Source: Amoebidium appalachense
Lineage: Eukaryota; Ichthyosporea
DNA: 64,000 nucleotides
Direction of reading: 5' to 3'
Assembly: GCA_963693365.1 (NCBI GenBank)
Contig: CAVNZM010000014.1
Coordinates: forward strand, 4,650,001-4,714,000
Position numbers and translations under genes: made by a program. Shown here piece by piece: positions 12,262-35,190 of this stretch. The first letter of the stretch is position 1. Each line of letters starts with the position of its first letter. Under the pieces are notes generated by a model. That model was given only the letters and a program-made list of their open reading frames with translations, did not search any database and was not told where the DNA came from.

Positions 12262-13440
12262 TAGAAAGAAAAACTGCTCGTGGGTCACTGTTTTTCGTCA
12301 CTGTATTTGTAACGGGCCGCTCATATTTATATAACTACTTTAATTTAAGTACACGTGTTCATTATCATATACGATGGCCAAATATAGAAATTTTGGCGTC
12401 GAAGTTCTTGGAGCTAAAAAAACGTTTAAAAGGGGGAAATAATAGCTTGGCCCCAAATTTACCTTGCCGTTTTTAGCGAATGTATTTTTTATTCATGAGT
12501 TCTAGTGTTTCAGTGAGTGCACGTGCCTGCCTCAGGCTGATCATGACAACTGCAACACACCATTCCTACATGGATATCAACCAAAAGAAAATAGTATATA
12601 CTGTGGTGGTCTCCTAAACCTTGTGCGGCATGCGCATACATGATATTACAGTGACGCATGTGCATATTATTGTTCTGTACACCGGAGTGTGCCGGTGCAC
12701 GTGGCTGTTTTGTGCACATGTTACAATAGCAGCACGATCTCCCTAAACTCCATGTTTACACATCCCTCACCCTGGCTCTGCCTTGTCGGTGCTCCAAAAC
12801 ACACATACAAATCCCCCTAGACTCAGTGCCTGCACATGGTCGCATTCACGTGACACATGCGATGCCATACTGCCGTCTACAGCAACAACCACGGCAGCAT
12901 GTATACCGGCCCAGCACGAGATATACTTATCGGCAGCCCACTGAACTCGCCCATTTTCTCTTTTTCATGTATGTCCCTCCTTTTTTGTAAAATCACCCTT
13001 TTTGGCCTCCCGGTAGTGGATTTTGCAGGATTTGACTTCTTTGAGGTCCAAAAACCTCAAATTTTCCCCGGCGGGGCCGGGGAGGGAGAATTCAAAAATT
13101 GCCCGCTCCTGATATGGTACCCGGGCCCAATAGAGCGCTGCAGAAAGCACAGAAGTTGCAGAGATAGCGCTAGAGGTTCACGAACACGAAATGTGGCAGA
13201 TTCTTACTAAATACTTGCTCAGCCTGCTACCTGCTCTATATTAAAAATACTTATTTAATCTTTTTTTCATCTGTTATCAATATATTGTTTTTCTATGATA
13301 TGATCAACTGAACCTGCACAGGTATTACGCAGGCACAAGGAAATGTAAGCTCACGAACTGTGAATGTTGTATGTTGGAATTTGCCCACTTTTCGGCGCGG
13401 AGATCAACGATTGGTTTCTTTGCAGGCGGTTGTATCCAAT
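10390..13440. other. Spacer downstream of the transposase-like gene
   Basis: Unique, AT-richer DNA plus simple repeats: TG/CG microsatellite 10804-11010, G-rich and C-rich tracts 11617-11980, GTG-repeat and poly-G 12080-12260. I find no exon with splice sites or a recognisable protein in it. Confidence 0.5.
10804..11010. repeat. TG microsatellite with a CG core
   Basis: A long (TG)n run passes into alternating CG (10875-10890), then TGCG and TGTG variants. This alternating purine-pyrimidine DNA is a classic candidate for left-handed Z-DNA. It lies downstream of the transposase-like gene. Confidence 0.85.
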
Positions 13441-13468
13441 AACAAAACAGCGGAATTGTCTTTGAAAA

Positions 13469-13534
13469 TGACGTCATTTTTTGTCCTTTTAAAGACTACG
13501 CTCTGTAGACTAACTAGGTTACCCACGTGACGTC
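13469..13534 (+). promoter_or_regulatory. Candidate promoter with two CRE-like sites and an E-box
   Basis: A palindromic TGACGTCA lies at 13469-13476 and CACGTGACGTC at 13524-13534 (CACGTG overlapping TGACGTC). This region is unique, lacks homopolymers, and is followed about 280 bp later by a good splice donor (AAG/GTGGGT near 13823). It may be the promoter and 5' untranslated exon of NAA50. That link is inferred from position only. Confidence 0.3.
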
Positions 13535-14403
13535 GGCAGCAGCGCCGTGCTTTGAAAATAAAAAGAGAAAAAAAACACAGGAAACTCGAAAGTCATGTTG
13601 AGAAGAGGCACGTAACAGAAGGATAGGAAAGAAGCATATGTCTCTTATGTGCAGCTAGTATCCTTCCGAGCGGTTCTGGCTAGTGCGTTGTGGCTTCTTG
13701 CTGCTGCTGAAGTCTTGATCTTTTAAGTACGCGTTAGAGAGCATCCTTTCGTGCTGTTCTGTTAGGAGCAGGTTTCGGTGAACCAGCGGATAAACGAAGG
13801 ATCTGAAGGGTCTACAAGGAAAGGTGGGTTTTAATGCGTGCTAATCTGTGCTGGTGCTTGTTTACAGATGCATTTTCACGGTTTCTTTTTTAGTCGCGTT
13901 GTCTCCTCTCTCCCCAACTCCCTCCCTCACTCAAAACCTGCCTCTCCCAGGCCTCACTCGTTTAGAACCTCTGGAGCGCGTATGCTTTGTGTGCCATGCG
14001 TGGCTACCTATCTGGCCCAAACTAATGGCTTCTATGCACATGTGGGTGTAGGTGGGAGCGAGGGTTTGGGTGGGTGGGTGGGGGGGGAGATGGGGTGGAC
14101 CTTTGTGCGGTATGTATGTGTATGCGTGTGGCACACACCTTCGTGTTTGTGTGTGCATTGTGTATGTGCTTGTCAAGCGCTTTGTACATGTGTATGTAGG
14201 TGTGTAGGTGCCAGCCCCACACCCTGGCCCCAACTGCATTCTAGACCCACCTTGCTCCTTAGTTACAGCGATGCACGAACTTGTGCATGCTCACGCACAC
14301 ACACATGCATAGAAACACACACACACACACACACACACACAATACACACCGCACCCACCCACACACACACGCGCGCGTGCGCATACACACACGCACACAC
14401 ACA

Positions 14404-14441
<38 letters not shown>

Positions 14442-14571
14442 CACACACACTCGAACACACAAACGCACATACATATGCACATACACGCAGGTTCAAACAG
14501 AGCACCCATTCTTATCCGCAAACGTGATGTTGTCTTCGTCTCCTTCTTGCCCCCCCCCCCCCCCCCCCCCC

Positions 14572-14814
14572 AACCCTGCTCGTCTCTGATCAAGACGGGT
14601 GACCTACTCATGTTCAAGTGAAACAGTATCTGAGTTGGGTTTCGTTAACGAGGGGAATAGGTCGAAACTCGGGTACTGTGGATGACGTGGGCCCCCCCTG
14701 AGGATGGGCTCTGCTTATTATGCATACTCTTTATGTATGGCTTGCATTCTGCATCGTGTTATCCGTTTGTTCTTGTGTACTTCGTACTTTTTGACGCATT
14801 CAAACCCCCCCCCC
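14572..14814 (+). mobile_element. Family B repeat, 5'-truncated, sense
   Basis: Runs from AACCCTGCTCGTCTCTGATC to the common 3' end GCATTCAAA followed by poly-C. It matches the reverse complement of the long copies at 45.5, 55.9 and 59.4 kb. It lies in the presumed first intron of NAA50, in the same direction as that gene. Confidence 0.75.
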
Positions 14815-15173
14815 CCCCTCCCCCTATTATCCCCTAAATGGGTCAACTTGCAGATGCTGTGGATGATTTACGCATTTACCTGAGGATGGAACCTGATTGT
14901 GTGTGTCTTGTGGTTTCGGGCATATATACATTGTGCTACCTGTACTGGATTTTTTTGTTATACAGTGTACTGCTTTCTAACCCAAACTGACTTGCATCCC
15001 CTCCCCCTCCCCCCTCTTCCCCCTCTCCCCCCGAAAGGCGGCTCTACATTTGATGCATACACTTGTAGTGTGTTTTTTTCCTGCAGAATCTGTGTTAAGT
15101 TGTGTTGTCTGTCGTGACTTGGCACCTCGTACTCTGTAGCATATTCTTCCCCCTCCCCTCCTCACCCTAGCCC

Positions 15174-15210
<37 letters not shown>

Positions 15211-15439
15211 CTGAGGTAAATCTCTTCCGTTATGTGGTGTTTGTGATGTGTGTGGTTTGAAAATCCTGGTAGCTTATTCGGGCTGCTGTAATCCCCTCGC
15301 TTCCCTTTTTCCTTTTTCTATTTTTGGGGTTTCTGGGGTGGGGTATCATCTGATGTTTCCACAAAGTCATGCTTTTGGGCTGCACACTCACGTCCATTGT
15401 GTGTGGCTTTGTGCAGGTGCAAGTTCGTACGACGGTCAA

Positions 15440-23446
<8,007 letters not shown>

Positions 23447-24552
23447 TGCCACTTCTAAGAATTAGTGCTTGCTAAAGGCATAGTGACTAGTTATATATAG
23501 ATGGATGGTGGAAGCGCACGTGGATGGCTTTGCTGCATAGGGAGGAGAACTCCCTGGGAGGATTGAATATGATGTGCAGCTACCCTTGTGCTTTACCATG
23601 TGCTTGTACAGATGTTATGTGTTGAAGTTCCCTCGTGCACACATGTTATGGCGAATGATATTTATACAGCTTTGCAACAGGGAGACGTAAGAGTTGGGCA
23701 GAAAGCAGGCATTTGGCCGCTTAGACGAATGCAACCCTTGCAGGTGTCACAATAAAATACACATTTGATATGTGTGTGCTGTGCGTGCGTCCGTTCTCCA
23801 ACAAGTACATATGTGTGAGTTGGTCTGTAAGACTGTGTTTGGTCATTGTTTGTTGTGGACACAGCGCTGTTGACTTTAACTCGTCAACCGTGAGGTGATA
23901 GCCATTTCTACTCTTGCTCGTGAATCTTTGTCCTCGAAACATGGATCTTGCGTTCTCATTCCCATCCACCCCACCACGCCCCAAACGTCTCATTCGCCCC
24001 ATCACGCCCCAAACGTGATCACGGGCACACAACTTTCAAAGGTTTACAACCACACTATTTCGCACCCTGCACCATCTTACAACACATACCTTATTTGGCA
24101 TCCCCACCTGACCATATTTGGCAGGTTAGCCAAAAATAGAAGCTTGATCAAGTCGGGACTGTCGGATCGACAAAGTGCGAAAACGAGCGAATCTGATTGG
24201 TGGCCGCTTTCTTTCTGTAAACCAATCATTTGGCTCTAATGGGTCTCGTGGAATGTGCATCAACCGGATACATAAAACACAAAAAAGGAGTCACCATTTC
24301 TGGACACAGTCACTTCAGACAAAGATTCAGTTTTCGAGTGTGTGTATGTGCATCATTTCGTAAAGTTCTTTTTGTTTTGAACCAAGTTACATGTCTATAA
24401 ACTGTTTCACTTGTATACTGCACCGCCGTGCCTAGCACACTCGCGAGTCACGAGGCTTATTTCTGCTCTATCCAGCAATACCTGGCTTTTCTAGATTTTC
24501 ATCAATCAATATCAGATCCCTGTGACAGTTCTCCTGAAAGCAAGTCGACAAC
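23447..24552. promoter_or_regulatory. NAA50 3' flank and phosphofructokinase promoter
   Basis: Holds the NAA50 polyadenylation signal (AATAAA 23751) and, about 330 bp before the phosphofructokinase ATG, an inverted CCAAT box (ATTGG 24196-24200) and a direct one (CCAAT 24222-24226). The stretch is free of long homopolymers. Confidence 0.4.
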
Positions 24553-24773
24553 ATGAAGCTGAACGTAAGGGACTTTGCCGTCACCAACCTGGGCCCGGTA
24601 GGTTTCCTCGCGTATCTAGGTATACATATGGTTTCTTTTTAGCATGGCGCAGTGCTGTCTGTTCTTGGTAACTGTGTTGTTCCAGTCTTGCCCGATTGCC
24701 ACATTGTGCCACGGTTCGCCCAAACCCCTGACAGCACCTTCCGCTTATATAGTCTTCTGTGCCTGGCGGGGGG

Positions 24774-24812
<39 letters not shown>

Positions 24813-26179
24813 AGCATAGTCTTGTGTCACCTGCATTCCTTTCGCATCCTGAATTGCTCTTAATGAAGAGAAAAATAATGAAGCACTCTTCTGAGAGGAT
24901 GGCAAGGACTGGTAAGTAGTGCCTTCACATGCAAGCGGTGATTATTGAACACACACGAATCACGACACACCGAACTTGACCTTCAACAGAAATAAAACGT
25001 TACCAGTTCTCGAATGCTCGCTTTCTGTAGACCCCCGCCCCTCACCTCGTCCTCATATCATGGAAAAGAGCATCCATCGTGTTTGTGTATTATTATACTC
25101 CACTCACCTGCAAAGTGCAAAAGAAAGAACCTTCAAGAAGTTTGTACTTCATACTGTACTGGTTACCTCGTTGTGTGAGGAATAGTGTCCTCTGTACTGT
25201 ATGCAACACGCTTACAGTTACTCTTACCTCCCAGCCTTCCGTCTCCTCCCCCCATCCCCCCCCCCCCCCCCCCCCCCCCCAAACACGCACACACACACAC
25301 ATCCGCCCTCCCCCCCCCCCCCAAAAAAAAAAAAAAAAAAAAAAAACACACACGCATCCTTCCACCCCTCCAACCAACAGAGGTTGGTCAATAGCCCACT
25401 TGACTGCCCCCACTGGGTAACGGACGATGACGGTGTTCTGTTGACCTCTGAGTTGGACAAGGATATTCTCAAGGACAAGTTCACGTTTGTGGAGAAGGCT
25501 GGGCCCCGCGAGAAGCTGTTCTTCGACCCCAAGACTTGTGTCATAGGCATCGTGACTTGCGGTGAGTGGGCGTTCTGGGGGGTTGGTTGGGGGGGGGGGG
25601 GGGGGGGGAAGGGGGGGGGGGGGGGGGGGAGGGGGGAGGGGGGGGATTGGGTAGTCGAGGCTGTTGGGGAGAAAATGGAGAGTTTTGGCTTGGTGTAAAT
25701 GTGTGGGAGTTTATCAAGAGCAGAGGAATTAAGGTGTCACCCGGGTTTTTTTTGTTTTGGTTTTGTTGATCTCGTTGTTTTGCCCTTCAAACATTTCCGG
25801 CATTTTTTCAACGTTGTTTTCTGATTTTGCCCCCCCCCCCCCCCCTCCCCCCCCTCCCCTCCCCCCCCCCCTCCCCCTCCTTTTTTTGTGGGGGGGTTTT
25901 TTTGTGGGGGGGGCCCTCCCTCCCTCCCCCCCCCCCCCCTTCCCTTTTTTTTTTTTTGGGGGGGGGGGGGGGGAGGGGGGGGGAGGGGGGGGGGAGGGAT
26001 CGAAGATTACTTAGGAAGGGGAAAGGGATAGTAAACGGAGGGAAAGAGCATTCCGTTTTTTTATAAGGGACTCAGAGCTTGGTTGATGGCCCACGTGTGT
26101 GACCGTGGGCAATCAACCATGTAAGTTTATGCCTCTGTCTGTCTGTTTCTGTGTGTGTGTGTGTGTGTGTATGTGTGTG

Positions 26180-26215
<36 letters not shown>

Positions 26216-26578
26216 TGTGTGGGCGTTCGTGCCATGTTTTGGTGAACGTTTAATGAATCTGGTAACTTTTTCATACGTCTCTTTTCCCGAACCCTCTCTT
26301 CATCATAGGTGGTCTGTGCCCTGGTCTCAACGATGTGATCCGTTCTGTCGTGATGACTGCATGGCACCGCTACGGTGTGAGGAAGATCCTGGGCTTCAAG
26401 TGAGCTTAACCTCCCCCCCCTCCCCCCCCCCCCCCCCCCCCCCCCCACCACCACCACCACCACCACAACCACCGCACGGCGCAATTGTGTTGATTTAAGG
26501 ACCCCCCCCCCTCCTCCCTCGTGAACGATCTGTTGATTTAGACCGCCCCCTCCCCCGCTCATGTACAATTGTGTTGAT

Positions 26579-26624
<46 letters not shown>

Positions 26625-27145
26625 CCCCCCTGAGGATGGGCTCTGCTTATGACACATACTGTGTGCATGGATGATGTTGCATACTTGAATGTTTGCCTTT
26701 GCATGTGTCCTGCACCATGCTTCTCATCGTGTATGCGTACTTCGTACCGTGTTCCGCATTCAACCCCCCCCCCCCCCCACCCCCACCCCCTCTTCCCCTT
26801 CTCGTACAGATGTGTCAATTCAGAACCGACCCCCCCTCCCCTACCCCCCAGCGCCCAATTGTGCTGATCCAGAGCCCCTTAATGCCTTATTGTGTCGACA
26901 TCCGTGTTTCTCTCCCCCCCCCCCCCCCCCCCTCCCTCCCTCCCTCCCTCCCTCCCTCCCTTTCCCCCCGCGCCTGCCCCCTGCCCCCTGCCCCCTGACC
27001 TAACACACACACTGCACGTGCAGGTACGGGTACGAGGGGCTCAACCCCAAGACCTCTGAGGTGGTGGAATTGACCCCAGAGAGAGTTGCAGGTACGTGTG
27101 TGTATGGGTGCTCCCTATCACCACCGTAGTGTTATCCTCTATATA

Positions 27146-27177
<32 letters not shown>

Positions 27178-27605
27178 TCTCTCTTTCTCTCCCCCCGCCC
27201 CGGCCCCCACCCACCTACCATTCTCGGCATACATCCCCCCTCCCCTTCCCCTTCGCTCTCTCACCCTCCCCCCCCCCCCCCCCCATTTTGATGTGCACGT
27301 GCACACACACACTCGTGTGCACACAAGCGCGGGCCCAGGCGCGCGCACACACACACACATGCATGCATGCATGCATGCATGCATGCATTGATGTATGAGA
27401 AGAGAAACAGAAGATTTCAAGGAAGGTCGGTGTGTATGTGTGGGGGGCCACCCGGAGAGAGGGGGGGGGGGGGAGGGGGGGGGAGGGGGGGAGGGGGGGG
27501 CGGGATACAGGATTTGAGGAGGTTTCATTACATAGCAATGGGTTGGGTGTCTCACCACGGCATAGAAATCTTTGGTTCAAAACGTACTCACTCTATCACA
27601 CGTAT

Positions 27606-27640
<35 letters not shown>

Positions 27641-28129
27641 TACACTTTCTTCCCCCCTTACCCACCACCACCACCCCCCAAAACACACACACACACACAC
27701 ACACACGTACACACACTTACGCCTCCCCCTCCTCCCGCACACCCCCTCCCCCCCTTCCCCCCCTCCCCCCCCGCAACACACACACACACATACACGTACA
27801 CACAGACATCCACTATTTCGGTGGCACGATGCTCGCCAGCTCCCGCGGCGCCCAGGACGTAAACGTAATGGTCGACTATCTCATGTCTTTAAACGTGAGT
27901 GTTCTCTTCACAATCGGTGGAGACGGAACACAAAAGGGAGCGCTTGCAATCAGTAACGAAGTGCGAAGGAGGGGTTTACATTTGGCGTGTGTGGGTATTC
28001 CCAAGACGATTGACAACGATGTGAACTATGTTGAGAAGACTTTTGGGTTCGAAACGGCGGTGCAGATGGCTCAGCCTTCGATCCACGCGGCGCATGAGGA
28101 GGCAAGGGGTGCTAAGAATGGCATCGGCA

Positions 28130-28198
<69 letters not shown>

Positions 28199-28544
28199 AC
28201 GTGCATGTGCGAATAGTTAGGGGCTCTATGAAGAGATGTAGTAGAAAGGTATTGTGTGACATAATGGTTGAGGGTACGATGGGAGGTTTGGGTGGGTGGG
28301 GGAGGGGGTGGAAGGGGGCGGAGGGGGGGGGGGGGGGGAGGGGGGGGAGGGGGGAGTGAGGGGGGAATATCAGTTGTAGATGTATAAGAAGGGGATGATT
28401 TGTATATATAGAGAATTGGAGATGTATTAAGAAAAATACAGCACCAGAAAAAAGATCTTTGAGATCTGCAACAGGGACGTACAGTTTGAGGTGCAGAGCG
28501 GGGGGAGGCTAAGGTTAGTGAAGATGGGGGTGGGGTTGGTGGGT

Positions 28545-28584
<40 letters not shown>

Positions 28585-28943
28585 TAAGGATATGTGAAGA
28601 TAGGCCAATACAGCTCTGACGTCGTTTGGTTGCAGTCAAGTTGGTGGGCCGAAGGGATGTAATAGGAGATTTAGATTAGGAGATATGCAACAGGGTGGTA
28701 TATCCATGTAAGGTTATATAAAATAAGGAGCATTCTGGGATCTATGGTTAGATACCAAGCCAAATCTGACTGTGTGTTTGTTTGCAGTTAAGTTGATGGG
28801 CCGTGACAGCGGGTTCATAGCCATGTATGCATCCATTGCAAGCAATGACGTCAACATCTGTCTTATTCCCGAGGTTCCCTTCACAATCGACCAGGTAATG
28901 TGTTGCTCTTCTCCCCTCATCCTCTTTCTATGTGTGTGTGTGT

Positions 28944-28981
<38 letters not shown>

Positions 28982-29236
28982 ATGTGTATGTGTGTGTGGG
29001 TGGATGGGTGGGGTGTGAGTGTGGGTGGGTTGGTGGGTGGGTGTCGGCGTGTCTGTGTGTGTGTGTGGGGGTGTGTGTGTGTGTGTGTGTGTTTTGTGTG
29101 TGTGGGTGTGTGTTGTTCATTTTACAGATGTATCAGGCATGCTCGTGTATATGTTTGGTGTTCTCATGTGCGTGTGCAGGCAGAGGAGCAGTTAGGCGGA
29201 AAGGTTGGGACGGTCAGAGGGCGAGAGGGTGCGTGT

Positions 29237-29297
<61 letters not shown>

Positions 29298-30443
29298 AGA
29301 GGGAGAAGAATGGGGGGGAAAGTAGGGACGGGACGATCAGAGGGCGAGAGGGTGTGTGCGGGTGGGGGGGGGGGGGGGGGGGGAGGGAGACATAACCATT
29401 GCTTACATCGATGCAAATGGCACGCAGATTGTGAACTACATTGCCAAGAGGTTCCAAAAGAGAAACCACTGTCTGATTGTCGTTGCTGAGGGGGCCGGCC
29501 AGGCAAACTTCAGGTGAGAAAAAGCCCTAAGAAAGTATAAGAATGTACCATGGGTTTATTGTGGGGGTATTGTGTGGGGAATGAAAGGGTGTACATATTC
29601 TGTGTGTTTTTCTCGTGCTGTTCAGCTATTTACAGGAGATGGTCTTTGAGGGAGGGGAGGGGGGGGGGGGGGGGGGGGGGGGGGAGAAGGAGTAAGACAG
29701 AAAGGTTTACCATACACAGATACGTGCCTGCTATGGAGAATTGCAAGCCCTATGTCCCCTTGCTGTTCATTGGTTCAATGTCACAATCTGTTTGGGTGTC
29801 TTTTGGCATAATTTCTTCCTAAATCTGCCTCTCCAATGTATACCCTTGCATCTATTCGGCTCATTTTTGCTCATTATGGTGGAGAGTCCTTCTTATCCAT
29901 ATTTAGTAATCGGTTGTGTTGCGTCACTTACCATAATGGGTATTTCTTGGTGTTGTCACTTACCATCATTGGTATATATGTCCACAGCAAGACGGGGGAG
30001 AAGGATGCATCTGGCAACGTCAAGTATGTCGACATCGGTGTGGCTCTTAGAGATGTATTGTGCCCCATCCGCTCAACACATACATATTACACCTCCCCAC
30101 CTCCCCGGCCCGCACACTCGCACTCACACCCCGTTCAAAACACGAGAGTGTTACGCCCCTGAACCCTGACTCATGGAATTTTTTTGTATTAGCGATTAGG
30201 AGGTACACGTTTGCAGGCTTTGGTGTTGCTGCCTGCTCTCATCCCCCCCTCCCCCCTCCCCCCCCCTCTTTCCCCTCCGGCCCCTCTTTTGTTCCCTGGT
30301 ATTCTTTCGCTGTTTTCTCACTTTGCTTCGTTTGGTTTGCATCTGTTTTGTTTTGATGGTTGTAGAACGGTGCATCTCAGGGACATTAAACGGTCATGCT
30401 TTGATTCCAATGGGATGTCATCCTCCCCCCCCCCCCCCCCCCC

Positions 30444-30502
<59 letters not shown>

Positions 30503-31154
30503 GCCCCTCCCTCCCTCGCTCCCTCCCCCCCCCCCCCCCCCCCCCCTAAACAAAAAAAAGCTACCACCACGATGTCATCACCCCCATCCTTTCCCCCTCT
30601 CTCCATTCTCCACCCTTCCCTCCCTCCCTCTCCCCCCCCCCTCCCCCCCCCCCCCCCTCCCCCCCCCCCCTTCCCACATGCATGTGTGGCTCACCTTTGC
30701 ACGTGCAGGCGCTAGGCAAGGGGCTGAAGGCCAAGGGGATTGACACGACCATCAAGTACATCGACCCATCATACACCATCCGGTCGGCACCCTGCATTGC
30801 TCACGATGCCGTACGTGTCCCTTTCTCCTATAGACAACACACACGTACACACATGCATGTATATACCCATGCACACGAACACACACATGCGCGCGCACGC
30901 ACACACAAAAGAACATGAAACGTACACACAAAAGAGCATAAAACGTGCGCAGTTGTAAACAAGTCCACCGTGACGCTCGTTATGATACGTAGGGCCCCCT
31001 TTCGTAAAAACGGTTTTTTTGAGTTTCATTATACGGTTACTCAGATTGAACCGGATTCGATCTGGACCAATCGTGACCACACATGCACAGGCACGTGCAG
31101 GTTCTTGAGAATCCAATGGTTGTGCAGTCGTTTTCCATGTTTGATGTCTCTGTT

Positions 31155-31212
<58 letters not shown>

Positions 31213-31474
31213 TGTGTAGTGTTTGTTGGCTGAGTAGATTGAGGCTTCACTAGGTGTGGACATGAAACACTATATATATATTGCACACAATTCTCATCTT
31301 TTTGCACATTCCACCCCAACAACACATACACTGTAACATACGTGCATGTTTTCACCCACACACTCACATGTGACGTTTGCATGTGCACACGTACAGATCT
31401 TTGCACAAGAACACACACAACACAAACACGTACCCCCCCACCCACACACATACACACCCCTCTCTCTTCCTCCC

Positions 31475-31505
<31 letters not shown>

Positions 31506-31754
31506 ACGTACACACATACACACGTACATACACACAGATCTTCTGTGTGCAGCTTGCACTGAATGGCCGTGCACGCAGGGCTTGCAGGCAAGACGGGGAT
31601 CATCGTAGGTATGATCAACAGTCAGTTCGTGCACATTCCGGTGGAGAGAAGTGTTGAGAAGAGGAAGATGGTGGATGTGAAGGGGGCAGTGTACCAGACA
31701 CTCAGGGACAACACCGGTATGCCCTACAGCTGGGATCAGGTGGACAGCGCATAG
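24553..31754 (+). CDS. PFK: 6-phosphofructokinase, plant-type ATP-dependent, with one apparent frameshift
   Basis: Phosphorylates fructose 6-phosphate in glycolysis, in the cytosol. Ten exons: 24553-24597, 25381-25561, 26309-26399, 27024-27091, 27806-28132, 28788-28894, 29428-29513, 29988-30054, 30709-30810, 31538-31754. All phases agree. About 429 residues, in the usual range. Motifs: [10 protein letters not shown] (phosphate-binding start), [21 protein letters not shown] (GGDG points to ATP; pyrophosphate enzymes usually have GGDD), [10 protein letters not shown] (substrate/catalytic loop), [18 protein letters not shown] and [10 protein letters not shown]. This combination is that of plant and algal ATP-PFKs. 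In the last exon the frame breaks: after CVQLALN one extra G at 31565/31566 shifts the reading, and the expected [11 protein letters not shown] lies in the next frame. Without that base the frame runs to TAG at 31752-31754. This may be an assembly error or a real lesion. Confidence 0.87.
26631..26763 (+). mobile_element. Family A repeat, 3' fragment, sense
   Basis: Starts directly after a poly-C tract at TGAGGATGGGCTCTGCTTAT and ends GCATTCAA plus C. It lies in phosphofructokinase intron 3, in the gene's direction, with some divergence from the NAA50 copies. Confidence 0.8.
28133..28196. repeat. GT microsatellite starting at a splice donor
   Basis: About 32 GT units beginning exactly at the donor of the exon ending at 28132, so the donor is the first GT of the run. 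Confidence 0.85.
29239..29295. repeat. Poly-G tract
   Basis: About 57 G in phosphofructokinase intron 6. A similar flanking sequence (GGGACGGTCAGAGGGCGAGAG and GGGACGATCAGAGGGCGAGA) recurs on both sides, so the G tract sits in a small tandem duplication. Confidence 0.8.
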
Positions 31755-32440
31755 CCAACCTGAATCTCAGTGATTCTCTACCTTTTTCCCTCTCTTTCTT
31801 TTTCGTCTTTTTTCTTTCTTTTCCTTTTTTTTTTTTTGTCCCCCCTATCAATTCTTAAGTTAGAACACATGTTTTTTATTTTTCCGTTAGTTTCTTTGGT
31901 TTTTTCTCCCCCTTTTTGTTGGCGATTTTATTGCCACCCTCTTTGGCAATGCCCCCCTTATTTTCCTTTTTAGTTTGTTTTAAAGCTTCCCTATTCCTCT
32001 CCATTCTGTTTCGCTGAGAGGGGGGGGGGGGGAGGCTAAACGGCAACCGGTCGTTGGTTTTCTTATTCTTGCTGACTTCGGCAATTGGGTATTTTTTTAG
32101 GTGACTTCTGTACAGCGAGTAGTGTGGGGTTGGATATCGATCTGGAGATATATCACGAGGTATACCGAAAGTTGGTATCTCTCTACTCTGACAGTCACCG
32201 CCCCCCTGCCATCGGCTTAATGAAAGTATCTTATTGGCCAACCCTAAAGGCTTTTTGACATATCTATTATAGATAAGTGGATGTAGGCATGGGTACTGCT
32301 TTTTAGGACTAGAGATGCACCGGGCATGTTGTTTGTTCATTCACATAATTACCTCATCAGGCAGCACACAACTTCCACATTATTGTTAACGTTTTAGTTT
32401 TAGTTCAATATTTATTTTGTTTTAGTTTAAATATTCAAAT

Positions 32441-32503
<63 letters not shown>
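32441..32503. repeat. Poly-G tract, about 63 bases
   Basis: An uninterrupted G run in otherwise AT-rich spacer DNA. Confidence 0.85.
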
Positions 32504-32505
<2 letters not shown>

Positions 32506-33014
32506 GCATGATACATACACAGGCACCTGCAACTTTGGGGCCTTTTCAACTTTTTTGGGTGAAGCAATGACCTGCCCCACAAACAAATATGGGTATGGTT
32601 CAAGTTTCACCGAAACCGTTTGCGCTCAATATTACTATGTAGAGCAATGAAAGCTTCGACAGATGCGAGAGAAGTTTGAGAAGTTGTTACAGGGGTCATT
32701 CGGGACTCTTGAAGATAATTCACCTGTAAGATAATTCAGTACTAGATTTTTTGGGAAAAAATAAAATTCTAGGGGCTACCGAGGCTGGGGGGAAACTCGC
32801 CGGGGGGGGAGGGGGGGGGTGGGACAGTGATTGGCGCGTGATCATCAAGGGAAAAGAAGAGGTGGGCAAAAGAAATTAAAGGGTTTCATTGGAGGGTGTG
32901 TCACAGCCAATGAACAAGAAAAAAGCATACATGTGGGACCCCCCAAACCCCCGTCTCTCTAGATTATACTGGATACGGAGATCTATGGATAGGAGAGGTA
33001 TGGTCAAGGAAGGC

Positions 33015-33064
<50 letters not shown>

Positions 33065-33774
33065 GAGTGATCTACGCCCAAGCATCGCCGGTCACATGCA
33101 GGCTTGAAAAAAAAAAAACGACGACATGTCTTGGCATTCACAAAGATAGCCTGAGAGGAATGCGCACTCACTAGCATGGGGGGATGGATATTGGTGAATA
33201 GAACTGCTCTTCACCTTATTTTAACAGGTTGCGTTTGTTGGTCCTTGTTGCTGCTCTCTAAGTATTAAAGTTCTTGGGGCGCAACTGTTGGAGCAAAGTC
33301 ATTATACTATATAACTATCTTGGAGACGTGCAAAATCGACGTCTTTGGCGCAAACTTCTCATGCGCTGTACTGCATATATCTCAAGCGTTGTGAATTCAC
33401 CTAATAAGTCCTCTGGACATATTACAGAAAAAAAAATAGAATATAGCAAAAAAAAGTGGTTATATTAATATAGGTAAGTGCTCAAATAGCAATAAGAATA
33501 GATAAAATCAAGGATATACATATATATATAGGCGTTGGCCTACGTACGCATATCCAAGCCGCGACCGAGAACATGTGGGGGGTTTACGCTGTTTACTCGA
33601 GGCAAAGAGAACCAGTCTCAGGTATGGGGGGGGGGGTTTTGCTCGGAATATCCCCTCAGCGGTATATCATGATCACGTACATAGATGTCGGGTGGTGACT
33701 ATATATCAGGGTTTACTTTCTCTACGAGACACCATAAAGACTACAAGGAGAAATCAATTAGTTGGGGTTCCCCG

Positions 33775-33806
<32 letters not shown>

Positions 33807-34059
33807 CATGTGCATGAGACGGCGACCCGGCGCACGCACAGGAATTTCATCAGGCCAAAAAGATCATTACTTCTAAATCACGCAGTGTACTTACTATGCA
33901 TTATTCGATTCATCGAATCAAACACATAAATTGAGATGATCAGGGACAGAGGTTTTGTTTTACCCTCCTCAATCCGATCAGCCAGGAATCCGCGGCTTGC
34001 CGGCAATAGATCTTGCGACCTGCGGCGGGTGTGTCTCCGCAGTACGGCTATTCGGCCAT

Positions 34060-35131
<1,072 letters not shown>

Positions 35132-35159
35132 CTTCTCTCCCCCCTCCCTCCTTTCTCCC

Positions 35160-35190
<31 letters not shown>

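Noticed and set aside
27894-27900. GTGAGT after MSLN in phosphofructokinase exon 5 as a splice donor
   Set aside because: Reading straight through gives [16 protein letters not shown], the conserved continuation, so it is coding sequence that resembles a donor.
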